A stretch of DNA of 64,000 nt from Streptococcus oralis ATCC 35037. Lineage in GTDB: Bacteria; Bacillota; Bacilli; Lactobacillales; Streptococcaceae. Of the stretch, positions 17,116 to 27,046 are shown piece by piece. Below the pieces are notes generated by a model that saw only the letters and a program-made list of their open reading frames with translations, ran no database searches and was not told the DNA's origin. The stretch is taken from NCBI RefSeq assembly GCF_900637025.1, contig NZ_LR134336.1, positions 450,001 to 514,000 of the forward strand, given 5' to 3'. Both the position numbers and the translations under genes were made by a program. How positions within the stretch are numbered: position 1 is the stretch's first letter; every line of letters begins with the position of its first letter.

Positions 17116-19335
17116 TTGATAACACCTACTTATGAATGGCAGTTTGCCCCGCAGGTTGAAGATGCGGATTTTACAAAGATAGCCAAGAAGGCTGGACTGG
17201 GTCCTGAGGTGGCTCGGTTATTATTTGAAAGAGGGATTCAGGATGAAGAAAGTCTAAAGAAGTTTTTAGAACCTTCTTTAGAGGATTTACATGACCCCTA
17301 TCTGCTCCATGATATGGATAAGGCAGTGGAACGGATTCGTCAGGCCATTGAAGAAGGGGAAAATATTCTCATTTATGGAGACTACGATGCGGATGGCATG
17401 ACTTCGGCTTCTATTATTAAGGAAAGTTTAGAACAGCTTGGCGCCGAGTGCCGTGTTCACCTACCCAATCGTTTTACCGATGGCTATGGTCCCAATGCCA
17501 GTGTCTATAAATACTTTATCGAGCAAGAGGGAATTTCCTTGATTGTGACAGTGGATAATGGAGTTGCTGGTCACGAGGCCATTGAATTGGCCCAGTCTAT
17601 GGGAGTGGATGTCATTGTGACTGACCACCATTCCATGCCGGAAACCCTTCCTGATGCCTATGCGATTGTTCACCCTGAACATCCAGATGCGGACTATCCT
17701 TTCAAACAGTTGGCCGGATGCGGAGTGGCTTTCAAGCTAGCTTGCGCTCTTTTAGAAGAAGTGCAAGTGGAGCTACTCGATTTGGTCGCTATCGGAACCA
17801 TTGCAGATATGGTGAGTTTGACGGATGAGAATCGCATTTTGGTCCAATATGGTCTGGAGATGCTGGGGCATACTCAGCGTATTGGTCTACAAGAAATGCT
17901 GGATATGGCTGGGATTGCTGCTAATGAAGTAACGGAAGAAACGGTTGGCTTTCAGATTGCCCCTCGTTTAAATGCCTTGGGGCGATTGGATGATCCCAAT
18001 CCTGCCATTGATTTGCTGACTGGGTTTGACGACGAGGAAGCTCATGAGATTGCCCTCATGATTCACCAGAAAAATGAAGAGCGCAAGGAAATCGTTCAGT
18101 CAATCTATGAAGAAGCTAAGACCATGGTGGATCCTGAGAAGAAGGTCCAGGTCTTGGCAAAGGAAGGCTGGAATCCTGGCGTTCTGGGTATCGTTGCTGG
18201 TCGTTTGTTGGAAGAACTAGGGCAGACAGTCATCGTTCTTAATATAGAAGATGATCGTGCCAAGGGTAGCGCTCGTAGTGTGGAAGCGGTCGATATTTTT
18301 GAAGCCTTGGATCCCCACCGAGATCTCTTCATCGCATTCGGTGGCCATGCTGGTGCAGCAGGAATGACGCTGGAAGTGGAGAAACTCTCAGATTTATCTC
18401 AGGTCCTAGAAGATTATATCCGTGAAAAAGGCGCAGATGCTAGTGGTAAGAATAAGTTAAATCTAGATGAAGAGTTGGACTTGGAGACTCTTAGCCTGGA
18501 AACGGTTAAAAGTTTTGAACGCTTGGCACCCTTTGGAATGGACAATCAGAAACCTGTCTTTTATATCAAGGATTTTCAGGTCGAAAGTGCCCGTACCATG
18601 GGGGCAGGCAATGCCCATCTCAAGCTGAAAATTTCCAAGGGTGAGGCGACTTTTGAAGTGGTGGCCTTTGGACAAGGTAGATGGGCGACAGAGTTTGCTC
18701 AAACAAAAAACCTAGAATTGGCAGTTACCTTGTCTGTCAATCAATGGAATGGTCAAACTGCCCTCCAGTTGATGATGGTGGATGCGCGTGTGGAGGGTAT
18801 TCAACTCTTTAACATTCGTGGGAAGAATGCAGTCTTGCCAGAAGGGGTTCCAGTCTTGGATTTTTCTGGTGAGTTGCCAGATCTAGCGACTAGTGACGCG
18901 GTTGTTGTGAAAACCATTCCCGAGGATATTACCCTGCTGAAGACCATTTTTCAGGAACAGGATTTCTCTGCTGTCTATTTCAAAAATGACATCGATAAGG
19001 CCTACTATCTGACAGGTTACGGGACTAGAGAACAGTTTGCAAAATTGTACAAGACCATTTACCAGTTTCCAGAGTTTGATATTCGCTACAAGCTGAAAGA
19101 TCTGGCGGCTTATCTCAATATCCAACAAATCTTGCTGGTCAAGATGATTCAAGTATTTGAGGAACTGGGCTTTGTAACGATCAAAGATGGTGTCATGACA
19201 GTCAATAAAGAAGCGCCAAAGAGGGAGATTGGAGAAAGTCAGATATACCAAAAACTTAAACAAACCGTCAAAGATCAAGAAATGATGGCGCTGGGTACCG
19301 TGCAAGAAATATATGACTTTTTGATGGAAAAATAG
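17116..19335 (+). CDS. recJ: Single-stranded-DNA-specific exonuclease RecJ
   Basis: RecJ is a 5'-3' exonuclease on single-stranded DNA, used in recombination and mismatch repair. The frame opens with an ATG at 17059, but the promoter -10 lies at 17074-17079, so the transcript cannot contain that ATG. The likely start is TTG at 17116 (ITPTYEWQF follows), giving 739 residues; GTG at 17104 is an alternative. Conserved parts are the DHH nuclease motifs YGDYDADGMTS and VTDHHSMPE, the DHHA1 motif FGGHAGAAGMT and a C-terminal OB/streptococcal extension. A terminator follows. Confidence 0.93.
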   Translation: MITPTYEWQFAPQVEDADFTKIAKKAGLGPEVARLLFERGIQDEESLKKFLEPSLEDLHDPYLLHDMDKAVERIRQAIEEGENILIYGDYDADGMTSASIIKESLEQLGAECRVHLPNRFTDGYGPNASVYKYFIEQEGISLIVTVDNGVAGHEAIELAQSMGVDVIVTDHHSMPETLPDAYAIVHPEHPDADYPFKQLAGCGVAFKLACALLEEVQVELLDLVAIGTIADMVSLTDENRILVQYGLEMLGHTQRIGLQEMLDMAGIAANEVTEETVGFQIAPRLNALGRLDDPNPAIDLLTGFDDEEAHEIALMIHQKNEERKEIVQSIYEEAKTMVDPEKKVQVLAKEGWNPGVLGIVAGRLLEELGQTVIVLNIEDDRAKGSARSVEAVDIFEALDPHRDLFIAFGGHAGAAGMTLEVEKLSDLSQVLEDYIREKGADASGKNKLNLDEELDLETLSLETVKSFERLAPFGMDNQKPVFYIKDFQVESARTMGAGNAHLKLKISKGEATFEVVAFGQGRWATEFAQTKNLELAVTLSVNQWNGQTALQLMMVDARVEGIQLFNIRGKNAVLPEGVPVLDFSGELPDLATSDAVVVKTIPEDITLLKTIFQEQDFSAVYFKNDIDKAYYLTGYGTREQFAKLYKTIYQFPEFDIRYKLKDLAAYLNIQQILLVKMIQVFEELGFVTIKDGVMTVNKEAPKREIGESQIYQKLKQTVKDQEMMALGTVQEIYDFLMEK

Positions 19336-19340
19336 ATGGA

Positions 19341-19373
19341 AAGAGGCTGAGATAACCTATCTCGGCTTTTTCT
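19341..19373 (+). terminator. Intrinsic terminator of recJ
   Basis: GCTGAGAT / ATCTCGGC form an 8-bp stem with a 5-nt loop and a TTTTTCTTT tail. Confidence 0.85.
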
Positions 19374-19502
19374 TTGTCTTTTCTTGAACAGATGTAGTAA
19401 AAGTATAACTATTTGTAACATGACTTAAATATAACTCTAAACGAACTGACATGTAAATCAGGTATGATTTCCTTATCAACAAAAAATAGGGAGAACATAG
19501 TT

Positions 19503-20150
19503 ATGAAAAAAACAGTTACGAAACTGACTCTTGGTTTGACTTCTACCGCTATTTTAGCGACAGTTGGTGCTCAAACGGTTCATGCCAACTCTTACGTTGT
19601 CCAAGACGGAGATTCATTTTTTGCCATTGCTACTGCCAATGGTATGGATCCTTATGACTTGGCGGCTTTGAATGGGAAAACCATCTTTGATACCATCCAC
19701 CCAGGAGATGTTCTCCAAGTGAGTGGTTCAGTTCAGACTAGCTCTACCTACAGCGCTCCAGCCGCAACTGTCAATGAAGTATCAGATACAGAAGATGTTG
19801 TCGAAAAGACTCCAACAAACTATGGGAACTCATATCCTGTTGGTCAATGTACATGGGGCGTGAAAGAATTGGCTCCCTGGGCTAGCAACTGGTGGGGAAA
19901 TGCCAACACGTGGGCAATCTACGCGAGTGCTCAAGGTTATAAGACAGGAAGTGTTCCAGTAGTAGGAGCGATCGCCGTTTGGGACGGTGGTGAATATGGC
20001 CACGTTGCTTATGTAACAGATGTTCAAAGTGAAAACTCTATCCAAGTATTGGAAGCAAACTACAGACGTCAAAAGCAGATTGCGAATTACCGTGGCTTCT
20101 TTAATCCTCATGAATTTTTAGGTAACGTCACTTATATCTATCCAAACTAA
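19503..20150 (+). CDS. Secreted LysM-CHAP cell-wall hydrolase
   Basis: I place the start at the ATG at 19503, after GGGAGAACATAGTT; the longer frame start at 19464 has no ribosome binding site. The 215-residue product has a signal peptide ending near VHA-NSY, a LysM wall-binding domain (about residues 30-72: YVVQDGDSFFAIA, LNGKTIFDTIHPGDVLQV) and a linker. A CHAP peptidase or amidase domain starts near NSYPVGQCTWGVKELAPW and has the catalytic Cys in GQCTWG and His in YGHVAYVTD. It likely cuts peptidoglycan in daughter-cell separation. It is monocistronic, with its own terminator. Confidence 0.88.
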   Translation: MKKTVTKLTLGLTSTAILATVGAQTVHANSYVVQDGDSFFAIATANGMDPYDLAALNGKTIFDTIHPGDVLQVSGSVQTSSTYSAPAATVNEVSDTEDVVEKTPTNYGNSYPVGQCTWGVKELAPWASNWWGNANTWAIYASAQGYKTGSVPVVGAIAVWDGGEYGHVAYVTDVQSENSIQVLEANYRRQKQIANYRGFFNPHEFLGNVTYIYPN

Positions 20151-20158
20151 AGATGATA

Positions 20159-20188
20159 AAAAGATTTAGAATTTCTAAGTCTTTTTTC
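20159..20188 (+). terminator. Intrinsic terminator of the LysM-CHAP gene
   Basis: AAAGATTTAGA / TCTAAGTCTTT pair with one G-T wobble and a 3-nt loop, followed by T6. The rest of the gap to 20529 holds no gene I can support. Confidence 0.85.
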
Positions 20189-20529
20189 TTTTTGAAAAAA
20201 TTTCCTAACGTTATCCTCTATATTAATGGCTAATTTCTTAAATTTTTAGATTCTGTAGCGAACAGGAAATTCTCGCTTTTAGATGCAGATAAACCATGTC
20301 TTTGTAGAAAATAGTTCTCAAGTCGAGAGGTAAAAACAAGTTTATTTTGAACTAAAAAAGAAATTTAGGGTTCTAGAAAGGTATCTGAAATTAAATTGAT
20401 TCAAAAAAACCATATTTTTGATGGTGCAATCCTTCCATTATCTTAGATGAAGCCTCCAAAAGAGAAGTCAAAGTAAAAAGATTTGATTCACAGTAGTGAC
20501 TAATCTCTAGTTAAAAACCGATCTTCGTT

Positions 20530-20557
20530 TTGAAAATAATCAAAAAAATGGTATAAT
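20530..20557 (+). promoter_or_regulatory. Promoter of rnjB with short structured leader
   Basis: TTGAAA (20530-20535) and TATAAT (20552-20557) are 16 bp apart, and the -10 is TGG-extended. The roughly 85-nt leader has two small hairpins, AAAGTT/AACTTT near 20580 and AGGGT/ACCCT at 20603-20618. Confidence 0.65.
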
Positions 20558-20650
20558 GGTAGGTAAAGATTCGGCTGAAAGTTTTGGAACTTTTAGAATA
20601 AGAGGGTAAATTCACCCTATAATCAAGATAAATGAAGTTTCGGAGGGAAA

Positions 20651-22312
20651 ATGAGTAATATTAGTTTAACAACACTAGGTGGTGTACGAGAAAATGGTAA
20701 AAATATGTACATCGCTGAAATCGATGGTTCTATTTTTGTTTTGGATGCAGGGCTTAAATACCCTGAAAATGAACAACTAGGTGTTGATGTCGTCATTCCA
20801 AATATGGACTACCTTTTTGAAAATAGCGATCGTATCGCAGGGGTCTTTTTGACCCACGGACATGCGGATGCCATTGGTGCCCTGCCTTATCTTTTGGCAG
20901 AGGCTAAGGTGCCTGTGTTTGGTTCTGAGTTGACCATTGAGTTGGCCAAACTCTTTGTCAAAGGAAATGATACGGTTAAGAAATTCAATGACTTCCATGT
21001 GATTGATGAAGATACGGAGATCGACTTTGGAGGGACTGTGGTTTCCTTCTTCCGTACAACCCACTCCATCCCAGAAAGTTTGGGAGTAGTCCTGAAAACA
21101 GCTGAAGGTAGCATCGTTTATACAGGGGACTTCAAGTTTGACCAGACAGCCAGTGAATCCTATGCGACGGATTTTGCTCGTTTGGCAGAAATCGGTCGTG
21201 ATGGCGTTTTGGCGCTCCTCAGTGACTCTGCGAATGCAGACAGCAATATCCAGGTGGCGAGTGAGAGCGAAGTTGGAGACGAAATTACCCAGACAATTGC
21301 AGACTGGGAAGGTCGTATCATCGTTGCCGCAGTTGCCAGCAACCTTTCTCGTATTCAGCAGGTTTTTGATGCTGCAGCAGATACAGGTCGCAGAGTTGTT
21401 TTGACTGGATTTGATATTGAAAATATCGTCCGCACTGCGATTCGTCTCAAAAAATTATCTCTAGCCAACGAAAGTCTCTTGATTAAACCTAAAGAAATGT
21501 CTCGTTTTGAAGACCATGAGTTGATTATCCTTGAGACGGGCCGTATGGGTGAGCCTATTAATGGACTTCGTAAGATGTCCATCGGTCGCCACCGCTATGT
21601 GGAAATCAAAGACGGAGACTTAGTTTATATCGTAACGACTCCATCTATCGCCAAAGAAGCTGTCATGGCGCGTGTTGAAAACATGATCTACCAAGCTGGT
21701 GGTGTGGTGAAACTCATCACCCAAAGCTTGCGAGTATCCGGACACGGGAATGCGCGTGATTTGCAGTTGATAATCAATCTTCTGCAACCAAACTACCTCT
21801 TCCCTATCCAAGGGGAGTACCGTGAGTTGGATGCGCATGCCAAGGCTGCCATGGCAGTTGGGATGTTGCCGGAACGCATTTTCATCCCTAAAAAGGGAAC
21901 GACCATGTCTTATGAACATGGAGATTTTGTTCCAGCTGGAGCAGTTTCTGCAGGGGATGTCTTGATTGACGGAAATGCCATCGGGGATGTTGGAAATGTC
22001 GTCCTTCGTGACCGTAAGGTCTTGTCAGAAGATGGAATCTTTATCGTGGCAATCACTGTCAACCGTCGTGAGAAAAAAATTGTGGCCAAGGCCCGTGTTC
22101 ATACGCGTGGGTTTGTTTACCTCAAGAAGAGCCGCGATATTCTCCGTGAAAGTTCAGAATTGATTAACCAAACGGTAGAAGATTATCTTCAAGGTGATGA
22201 CTTTGACTGGGCAGATCTCAAAGGCAAGGTTCGTGACAATCTGACCAAGTACCTCTTTGATCAAACCAAGCGTCGTCCAGCAATCTTGCCAGTCGTGATG
22301 GAAGCAAAATAA
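20651..22312 (+). CDS. rnjB: Ribonuclease J2 (metallo-beta-lactamase/beta-CASP)
   Basis: This 553-residue RNase J acts in mRNA and rRNA turnover. The metallo-beta-lactamase domain begins at residue 1 (LTTLGGVRENGKNMYIAEID), the beta-CASP insert lies in the middle and the C-terminal dimer domain ends at VVMEAK. Motif II reads THGHADAIGALP, whereas active RNase J1 has HGHxDH. The second His is Ala here, which is the degenerate form seen in streptococcal RNase J2. J2 normally works with J1 in a complex. A GGAGG site precedes the ATG. Confidence 0.9.
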   Translation: MSNISLTTLGGVRENGKNMYIAEIDGSIFVLDAGLKYPENEQLGVDVVIPNMDYLFENSDRIAGVFLTHGHADAIGALPYLLAEAKVPVFGSELTIELAKLFVKGNDTVKKFNDFHVIDEDTEIDFGGTVVSFFRTTHSIPESLGVVLKTAEGSIVYTGDFKFDQTASESYATDFARLAEIGRDGVLALLSDSANADSNIQVASESEVGDEITQTIADWEGRIIVAAVASNLSRIQQVFDAAADTGRRVVLTGFDIENIVRTAIRLKKLSLANESLLIKPKEMSRFEDHELIILETGRMGEPINGLRKMSIGRHRYVEIKDGDLVYIVTTPSIAKEAVMARVENMIYQAGGVVKLITQSLRVSGHGNARDLQLIINLLQPNYLFPIQGEYRELDAHAKAAMAVGMLPERIFIPKKGTTMSYEHGDFVPAGAVSAGDVLIDGNAIGDVGNVVLRDRKVLSEDGIFIVAITVNRREKKIVAKARVHTRGFVYLKKSRDILRESSELINQTVEDYLQGDDFDWADLKGKVRDNLTKYLFDQTKRRPAILPVVMEAK

Positions 22313-22329
22313 TAAGCAGAATACCTACA

Positions 22330-22354
22330 GAAAAAGTCGAAATTCGGCTTTTTC
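22330..22354 (+). terminator. Intrinsic terminator of rnjB
   Basis: AAAAAGTCGA / TCGGCTTTTT pair with a 3-nt loop, followed by more T and C. Confidence 0.8.
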
Positions 22355-22380
22355 TTATAGAATAGTAAAAGGAGACAACC

Positions 22381-23160
22381 ATGGCAGTTATGAATATTGA
22401 GTATTACTCAAAAGTTTTGGATATGGAGTGGGGTGTTACCGTACTCTATCCAGATGCTAGTCGGGTGACTGAACCAGATTGCACAGATATTCCTGTCCTT
22501 TATCTTTTGCACGGAATGTCAGGAAACCAAAATAGCTGGCTCAAACGTACCAATGTCGAACGCTTGTTGCGTGGAACCAATCTCATTGTTATCATGCCCA
22601 ATACAAATAATGGCTGGTACACAGATACTCAGTATGGCTATAACTACTATACAGCTCTAGCAGAAGAACTCCCCCAAGTCATGAAACGTTTCTTCCCTAA
22701 TATGACCAGCAAGCGAGAAAAGACCTTTATAGCTGGTCTCTCCATGGGAGGATATGGTTCCTTCAAACTCGCTCTATCGACGAATCGTTTTTCTCATGCG
22801 GCTAGTTTTTCTGGTGCGCTCAGTTTTCAGGATTTTTCTCCTGAAAGTCAGGATCTGGGCTCACTTGCCTATTGGCGAGGAGTTTTTGGAGAGATTAAAG
22901 ACTGGACAGCTAGTCCTCATTCGCTTGAAAGCATGGCTGCAAAATCCGATAAAAAGACCAAACTATGGGCTTGGTGTGGGGAACAAGACTATCTTTACTC
23001 TGCCAATAACCTCGCAGTGAAAAACCTCAAAAAACTAGGTTTTGAGGTGACCTATAGTCATAGTCCAGGTAAGCACGAGTGGTACTACTGGGAAAAACAA
23101 TTGGAGCGTTTTTTAGCTACTCTACCAATTGACTTTGTTTTGGAAGAGCGCTTATCTTAG
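22381..23160 (+). CDS. estA: EstA-type esterase (tributyrin esterase family)
   Basis: This 259-residue alpha/beta-hydrolase belongs to the esterase D/EstA family. The oxyanion region is [16 protein letters not shown], the nucleophile Ser lies in [11 protein letters not shown] near residue 123, the acid is in WCGEQDYLY and the base His in [10 protein letters not shown]. The triad is complete, and there is no signal peptide, so the enzyme is cytoplasmic and likely cleaves short-chain acyl esters. AAAGGAGAC precedes the ATG. It is separated from rnjB by a terminator. Confidence 0.88.
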   Translation: MAVMNIEYYSKVLDMEWGVTVLYPDASRVTEPDCTDIPVLYLLHGMSGNQNSWLKRTNVERLLRGTNLIVIMPNTNNGWYTDTQYGYNYYTALAEELPQVMKRFFPNMTSKREKTFIAGLSMGGYGSFKLALSTNRFSHAASFSGALSFQDFSPESQDLGSLAYWRGVFGEIKDWTASPHSLESMAAKSDKKTKLWAWCGEQDYLYSANNLAVKNLKKLGFEVTYSHSPGKHEWYYWEKQLERFLATLPIDFVLEERLS

Positions 23161-23195
23161 TTTTAGGTTTCTTTCAGTTTTATTCAGTAAAATAG

Positions 23196-23247
23196 AGAAT
23201 CTATCTTGGTCAAGGAGAATGTGATTTCAAGATAGGTTCTTATTTTT
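23196..23247 (+). terminator. Long-stem terminator after estA
   Basis: AGAATCTATCTTG / CAAGATAGGTTCT is a 13-bp stem with one G-T wobble and a 19-nt loop, followed by TATTTTT. Confidence 0.8.
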
Positions 23248-23264
23248 ATGAAAGGTGGGACGTC

Positions 23265-23966
23265 ATGTTCTGGATTATTCGATTATTCTTCCGATTTCTT
23301 TTGGGAATTTGGCGTTTCTTCTGGCGTCTGGTTTGGACTGTAGTTATTCTACTGCTCATTGCTTTTGGAGTGGTTTGGTATCTGACAGGTGATTTTCATT
23401 CTGCGGTCAATCAGGTTGAAAAAATGAGTAAGATTGGTCAAGGTGGCTGGAATCAATGGAAGGAGACGGGAACGCTGGAAGTCTTGTCTCAGACAGACAG
23501 TCACCAACATGCAGAAGGCAAGTGGGCTCAGGCCTCAGCTCGCATCTATATTGAACCTCAAATGGATGAGACCTTCCAAGGTGCCTATGCAGAAGCCATA
23601 AAAAACTGGAATCAAACGGGAGTCTTTACCTTTGAGGTGGTTGCGGATCCTAGCCAGGCAGATATTGTGGCAAGTGAGATGAATGATGGATCGACCGCTG
23701 TAGCTGGTCAAGCCGAGAGTCAAACCAATTTGTTAACCAAACAATTTATATCTGTAACGGTTCGCCTGAATCACTATTATCTATCCAATCCAAACTATGG
23801 TTATTCTTATGAACGGATCGTGCACACGGCGGAGCACGAGCTGGGGCATGCCATCGGATTGGATCATACCAACGAAACTTCTGTCATGCAGCCAGCAGGT
23901 TCCTATTATGGGATTCAGCCTCAGGATGTGAAGGCTGTTCAAGAGCTCTATACCAGTAGCGACTAG
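23265..23966 (+). CDS. Matrixin-like (M10) membrane-anchored metalloprotease
   Basis: This 233-residue protein has an N-terminal membrane helix (about residues 13-38, preceded by Arg and Trp) and a C-terminal zincin domain. The zinc motif HTAEHELGHAIGLDH near residue 190 is HExxHxxGxxH, and the Met-turn follows as SVMQP. That is the matrixin/M10 signature. The domain would face outside, anchored by its N-terminus. No propeptide cysteine switch is seen. Such proteases are common but poorly characterised in streptococci, and the substrate is unknown. A GAAAGGTGGG site precedes the ATG. Confidence 0.85.
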   Translation: MFWIIRLFFRFLLGIWRFFWRLVWTVVILLLIAFGVVWYLTGDFHSAVNQVEKMSKIGQGGWNQWKETGTLEVLSQTDSHQHAEGKWAQASARIYIEPQMDETFQGAYAEAIKNWNQTGVFTFEVVADPSQADIVASEMNDGSTAVAGQAESQTNLLTKQFISVTVRLNHYYLSNPNYGYSYERIVHTAEHELGHAIGLDHTNETSVMQPAGSYYGIQPQDVKAVQELYTSSD

Positions 23967-23995
23967 ATGAAGTCGGTGCAATCTGAAAAGAAATC

Positions 23996-24030
23996 AAAGC
24001 TCCTCCAACAAGTGATTGGTGGGGCTTTTT
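23996..24030 (+). terminator. Intrinsic terminator before uvrC
   Basis: AAAGCTCCTCCA / TGGTGGGGCTTT pair with one mismatch and a 9-nt loop, followed by T. Confidence 0.8.
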
Positions 24031-24052
24031 GTTCGTCCTGTCACGGCCTTTT

Positions 24053-24061
24053 TGCTATAAT
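24053..24061 (+). promoter_or_regulatory. Extended -10 promoter of uvrC (leaderless)
   Basis: TGCTATAAT is a TGn-extended perfect -10. It ends 6 bp before the uvrC ATG, so transcription should start at or next to the start codon. Confidence 0.65.
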
Positions 24062-24067
24062 GGAACT

Positions 24068-25915
24068 ATGAATAACTTGATCAAATCAAAACTAGAGCTC
24101 TTGCCGACCAGCCCTGGTTGTTACATTCACAAAGATAAAAACGGCACTATCATTTATGTAGGAAAGGCTAAAAATCTGCGCAACCGTGTGCGCTCCTATT
24201 TCCGTGGAAGTCATGATACCAAGACTGAGGCTCTGGTGTCTGAGATTGTGGATTTCGAATTTATCGTTACCGAGTCCAATATCGAGGCCCTCCTGCTGGA
24301 AATCAACCTCATCAAGGAAAACAAGCCCAAGTACAATATCATGCTCAAGGATGATAAGTCCTATCCCTTTATCAAAATCACCAATGAACGCTATCCACGG
24401 CTTATTATTACTCGTCAGGTCAAAAAGGATGGAGGGCTTTATTTTGGTCCTTATCCAGATGTGGGGGCAGCCAATGAAATCAAGCGACTGCTGGATCGGA
24501 TTTTCCCTTTTCGCAAGTGTACCAATCCACCTTCTAAGGTTTGCTTTTATTACCATATCGGTCAATGTATGGCCCACACCATCTGTAAGAAGGATGAGGC
24601 TTATTTCAAGTCCATGGCTCAGGAGGTTTCTGACTTCTTAAAAGGACAGGATGACAAAATCATCGATGATCTCAAGGGTAAAATGGCAGTAGCAGCACAA
24701 AGTATGGAGTTTGAACGTGCAGCGGAATACCGTGACCTGATTCAAGCAATTGGAACACTTCGGACCAAGCAACGGGTCATGGCGAAAGATTTGCAAAATC
24801 GGGACGTCTTTGGCTACTATGTGGACAAGGGCTGGATGTGTGTACAGGTTTTCTTTGTTCGTCAAGGCAAGCTCATCGAGCGCGACGTCAATCTCTTCCC
24901 CTACTACAATGATCCGGACGAGGACTTCTTGACCTATGTGGGACAATTTTATCAAGAAAAATCTCACCTGGTTCCCAATGAGGTACTGATTCCGCAGGAT
25001 ATCGATGAAGAAGCAGTCAAGGCCTTGGTGGATACCAAGATTCTCAAACCCCAACGTGGAGAAAAAAAGCAACTGGTCAATCTAGCCATAAAAAATGCCC
25101 GTGTTAGTCTGGAGCAGAAGTTCAATCTGCTAGAAAAATCTGTTGAAAAGACCCAAGGAGCTATTGAAAATCTGGGACGCTTGCTCCAAATCCCGACTCC
25201 AGTTCGTATCGAGTCCTTCGATAACTCTAATATCATGGGAACCAGTCCTGTTTCGGCCATGGTGGTCTTTGTCAATGGCAAACCGAGTAAAAAAGACTAC
25301 CGAAAGTACAAGATAAAAACGGTTGTCGGTCCAGATGACTATGCTAGTATGCGTGAGGTTATTCGCAGACGTTATGGCCGAGTTCAACGAGAAGGTTTAA
25401 CCCCGCCAGATTTGATTGTCATTGATGGGGGGCAAGGTCAAGTCAATATCGCTAAGCAAGTCATCCAAGAAGAGCTAGGTTTGGATATCCCAATTGCAGG
25501 TCTGCAAAAGAATGATAAGCACCAAACCCATGAATTGCTCTTTGGAGATCCGCTGGAAGTGGTGGAGTTGTCTCGCAATTCTCAGGAATTTTTCCTCCTC
25601 CAACGCATTCAAGATGAGGTACACCGCTTTGCTATCACTTTCCACCGCCAACTGCGCTCAAAAAATTCCTTTTCTTCACAACTGGATGGGATTGAAGGAT
25701 TGGGACCTAAACGCAAGCAGAATCTCATGAAGCATTTTAAATCTCTCGCTAAAATCAAGGAAGCCAGTGTAGATGAGATTGTCGAAGTTGGGGTACCAAG
25801 GGCAGTCGCAGAAGCTGTTCAGAGAAAGTTGAACCCGCAGGAAGAAGTGGAGTTGGCTCAAGTAGCGGAAGAGAGAGTAAATTACCAAACGGAAGGAAAT
25901 CATCATGAACCATAA
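24068..25915 (+). CDS. uvrC: UvrABC excinuclease subunit C
   Basis: UvrC makes both incisions in nucleotide excision repair. The start is the ATG at 24068 ([19 protein letters not shown]), giving 615 residues. Domains are an N-terminal GIY-YIG nuclease ([20 protein letters not shown]), a UVR helix near residue 200, an RNase H-like nuclease core with IESFDNSN, and C-terminal helix-hairpin-helix motifs ([16 protein letters not shown]). The ATG lies only 6 bp after a TATAAT, so the mRNA is probably leaderless. It overlaps the downstream phosphoesterase by 11 bp. Confidence 0.97.
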   Translation: MNNLIKSKLELLPTSPGCYIHKDKNGTIIYVGKAKNLRNRVRSYFRGSHDTKTEALVSEIVDFEFIVTESNIEALLLEINLIKENKPKYNIMLKDDKSYPFIKITNERYPRLIITRQVKKDGGLYFGPYPDVGAANEIKRLLDRIFPFRKCTNPPSKVCFYYHIGQCMAHTICKKDEAYFKSMAQEVSDFLKGQDDKIIDDLKGKMAVAAQSMEFERAAEYRDLIQAIGTLRTKQRVMAKDLQNRDVFGYYVDKGWMCVQVFFVRQGKLIERDVNLFPYYNDPDEDFLTYVGQFYQEKSHLVPNEVLIPQDIDEEAVKALVDTKILKPQRGEKKQLVNLAIKNARVSLEQKFNLLEKSVEKTQGAIENLGRLLQIPTPVRIESFDNSNIMGTSPVSAMVVFVNGKPSKKDYRKYKIKTVVGPDDYASMREVIRRRYGRVQREGLTPPDLIVIDGGQGQVNIAKQVIQEELGLDIPIAGLQKNDKHQTHELLFGDPLEVVELSRNSQEFFLLQRIQDEVHRFAITFHRQLRSKNSFSSQLDGIEGLGPKRKQNLMKHFKSLAKIKEASVDEIVEVGVPRAVAEAVQRKLNPQEEVELAQVAEERVNYQTEGNHHEP

Positions 25916-26759
25916 AATCGCAATTTTATCAGATATTCATGGCAATGCGACGGCGCTAGAAGCAGTGATTGCAGATGCTAAAACTCAAGGAGCCAGTGAA
26001 TATTGGCTCATGGGAGACATTTTCCTCCCTGGTCCAGGTGCAAATGACTTGGTCGCTCTGTTAAAGGAACTTCCTATCACGGCAAGTGTTCGAGGCAATT
26101 GGGATGATTGTGTCCTTGAGGCTTTAGATGGGCAATATGGCTTAGAAGACCCACAGGAAGTTCAGCTCTTGCGTATGACACAGTATTTGATGGAGCGAAT
26201 GGATCCTGAAACGATTGTCTGGCTACGAAGCTTACCTATGCTAGAAAAGAAAGAAGTTGAGGGGCTGCGCTTTTCTATCTCTCATAATTTACCTGACAAA
26301 AACTATGGTGGGGATCTACTGGTTGGGAATAACACAGATAAATTTGACCAACTCCTAGATGAGGAAACGGACGTGGCAATCTATGGTCATGTCCACAAGC
26401 AGTTGCTTCGTTATGGAAGTCAAGGGCAACAAATCATCAATCCAGGTACGATTGGCATGCCCTATTTTGATTGGGGAAAGTTAAAAAATCACCGTGCCCA
26501 GTATGCTGTGATAGAAGTGGAAAATGGGGAATTGGTAAATATTCTATTCCGAAAAGTTTCCTATGATTATGAAGCAGAGTTAGAATTGGCCAAGTCCAAG
26601 GGGCTTCCTTTTATCGAAATGTATGAAGAACTACGTCGAGATGACAACTATCGGGGGCACAATCTGGAACTCTTAGCTAGTTTAATTGAAAAGCATGGGT
26701 ATGTGGAGGATGTGAAGAAATTTTTGGAGACTATAAAGTCAGAATATAAGGTAGACTAG
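25905..26759 (+). CDS. Metallophosphoesterase, paralogue of 9169-10020
   Basis: This 284-residue protein has the full calcineurin-like set: [32 protein letters not shown] near residue 65 and [17 protein letters not shown] with NPGTIGMP. It aligns end to end with the phosphoesterase at 9169-10020 ([36 protein letters not shown]), so the two are paralogues. It overlaps uvrC by 11 bp with an AAGGAAATC site inside uvrC, so it is co-expressed with DNA repair. Its substrate is unknown. Confidence 0.85.
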   Translation: MNHKIAILSDIHGNATALEAVIADAKTQGASEYWLMGDIFLPGPGANDLVALLKELPITASVRGNWDDCVLEALDGQYGLEDPQEVQLLRMTQYLMERMDPETIVWLRSLPMLEKKEVEGLRFSISHNLPDKNYGGDLLVGNNTDKFDQLLDEETDVAIYGHVHKQLLRYGSQGQQIINPGTIGMPYFDWGKLKNHRAQYAVIEVENGELVNILFRKVSYDYEAELELAKSKGLPFIEMYEELRRDDNYRGHNLELLASLIEKHGYVEDVKKFLETIKSEYKVD

Positions 26760-26859
26760 TTTCTTTAAATCCCTGAAAATTAGTTGGAACTGGATGAGGA
26801 AAAACCTGATTTTAATGATAAGTTTAAAACCATGGCTTCATCCGTGTTCCAATTTCTTT

Positions 26860-26930
26860 CTATGAAAAATCTCTGTAAGCTCTTTCAAAATATGGTGGAA
26901 TGGATGCAGTAGAATTAGAAAAGGAAATCG
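26860..26930 (+). repeat. 71-bp direct repeat, left copy, bounding the toxin island
   Basis: This matches 30936-31006 with two mismatches in 71 bp (from CTATGAAAAATCTCTG to AAAAGGAAATCG). The right copy is the promoter and leader of the nitroreductase gene. One mismatch changes the extended -10 TAGAAT to TGGAAT in this copy, which probably weakens it. About 4 kb of accessory DNA lies between the copies. Confidence 0.9.
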
Positions 26931-27046
26931 TAAGTGAACTATGCTAAACTTGAATTCAATGCACAAGACCATAGTGGCTATTGGTCCTATATTATAAGGT
27001 AATTAAGACCAAGTTACTTTATAGAATGGTATAAGGAGGTGTGTTA

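Noticed and set aside
19380..19470. WalR/VicR box upstream of the LysM-CHAP gene
   Set aside because: TGTAAC is present but the second half-site at the right spacing is poor; biologically plausible but not supported by the sequence alone.
26760..26859. Inverted sequence GGAACTGGATGA ... TTCATCC-GTGTTCC as a mobile-element end
   Set aside because: Arms are interrupted and the loop is long; no matching copy is found at the right side of the island.
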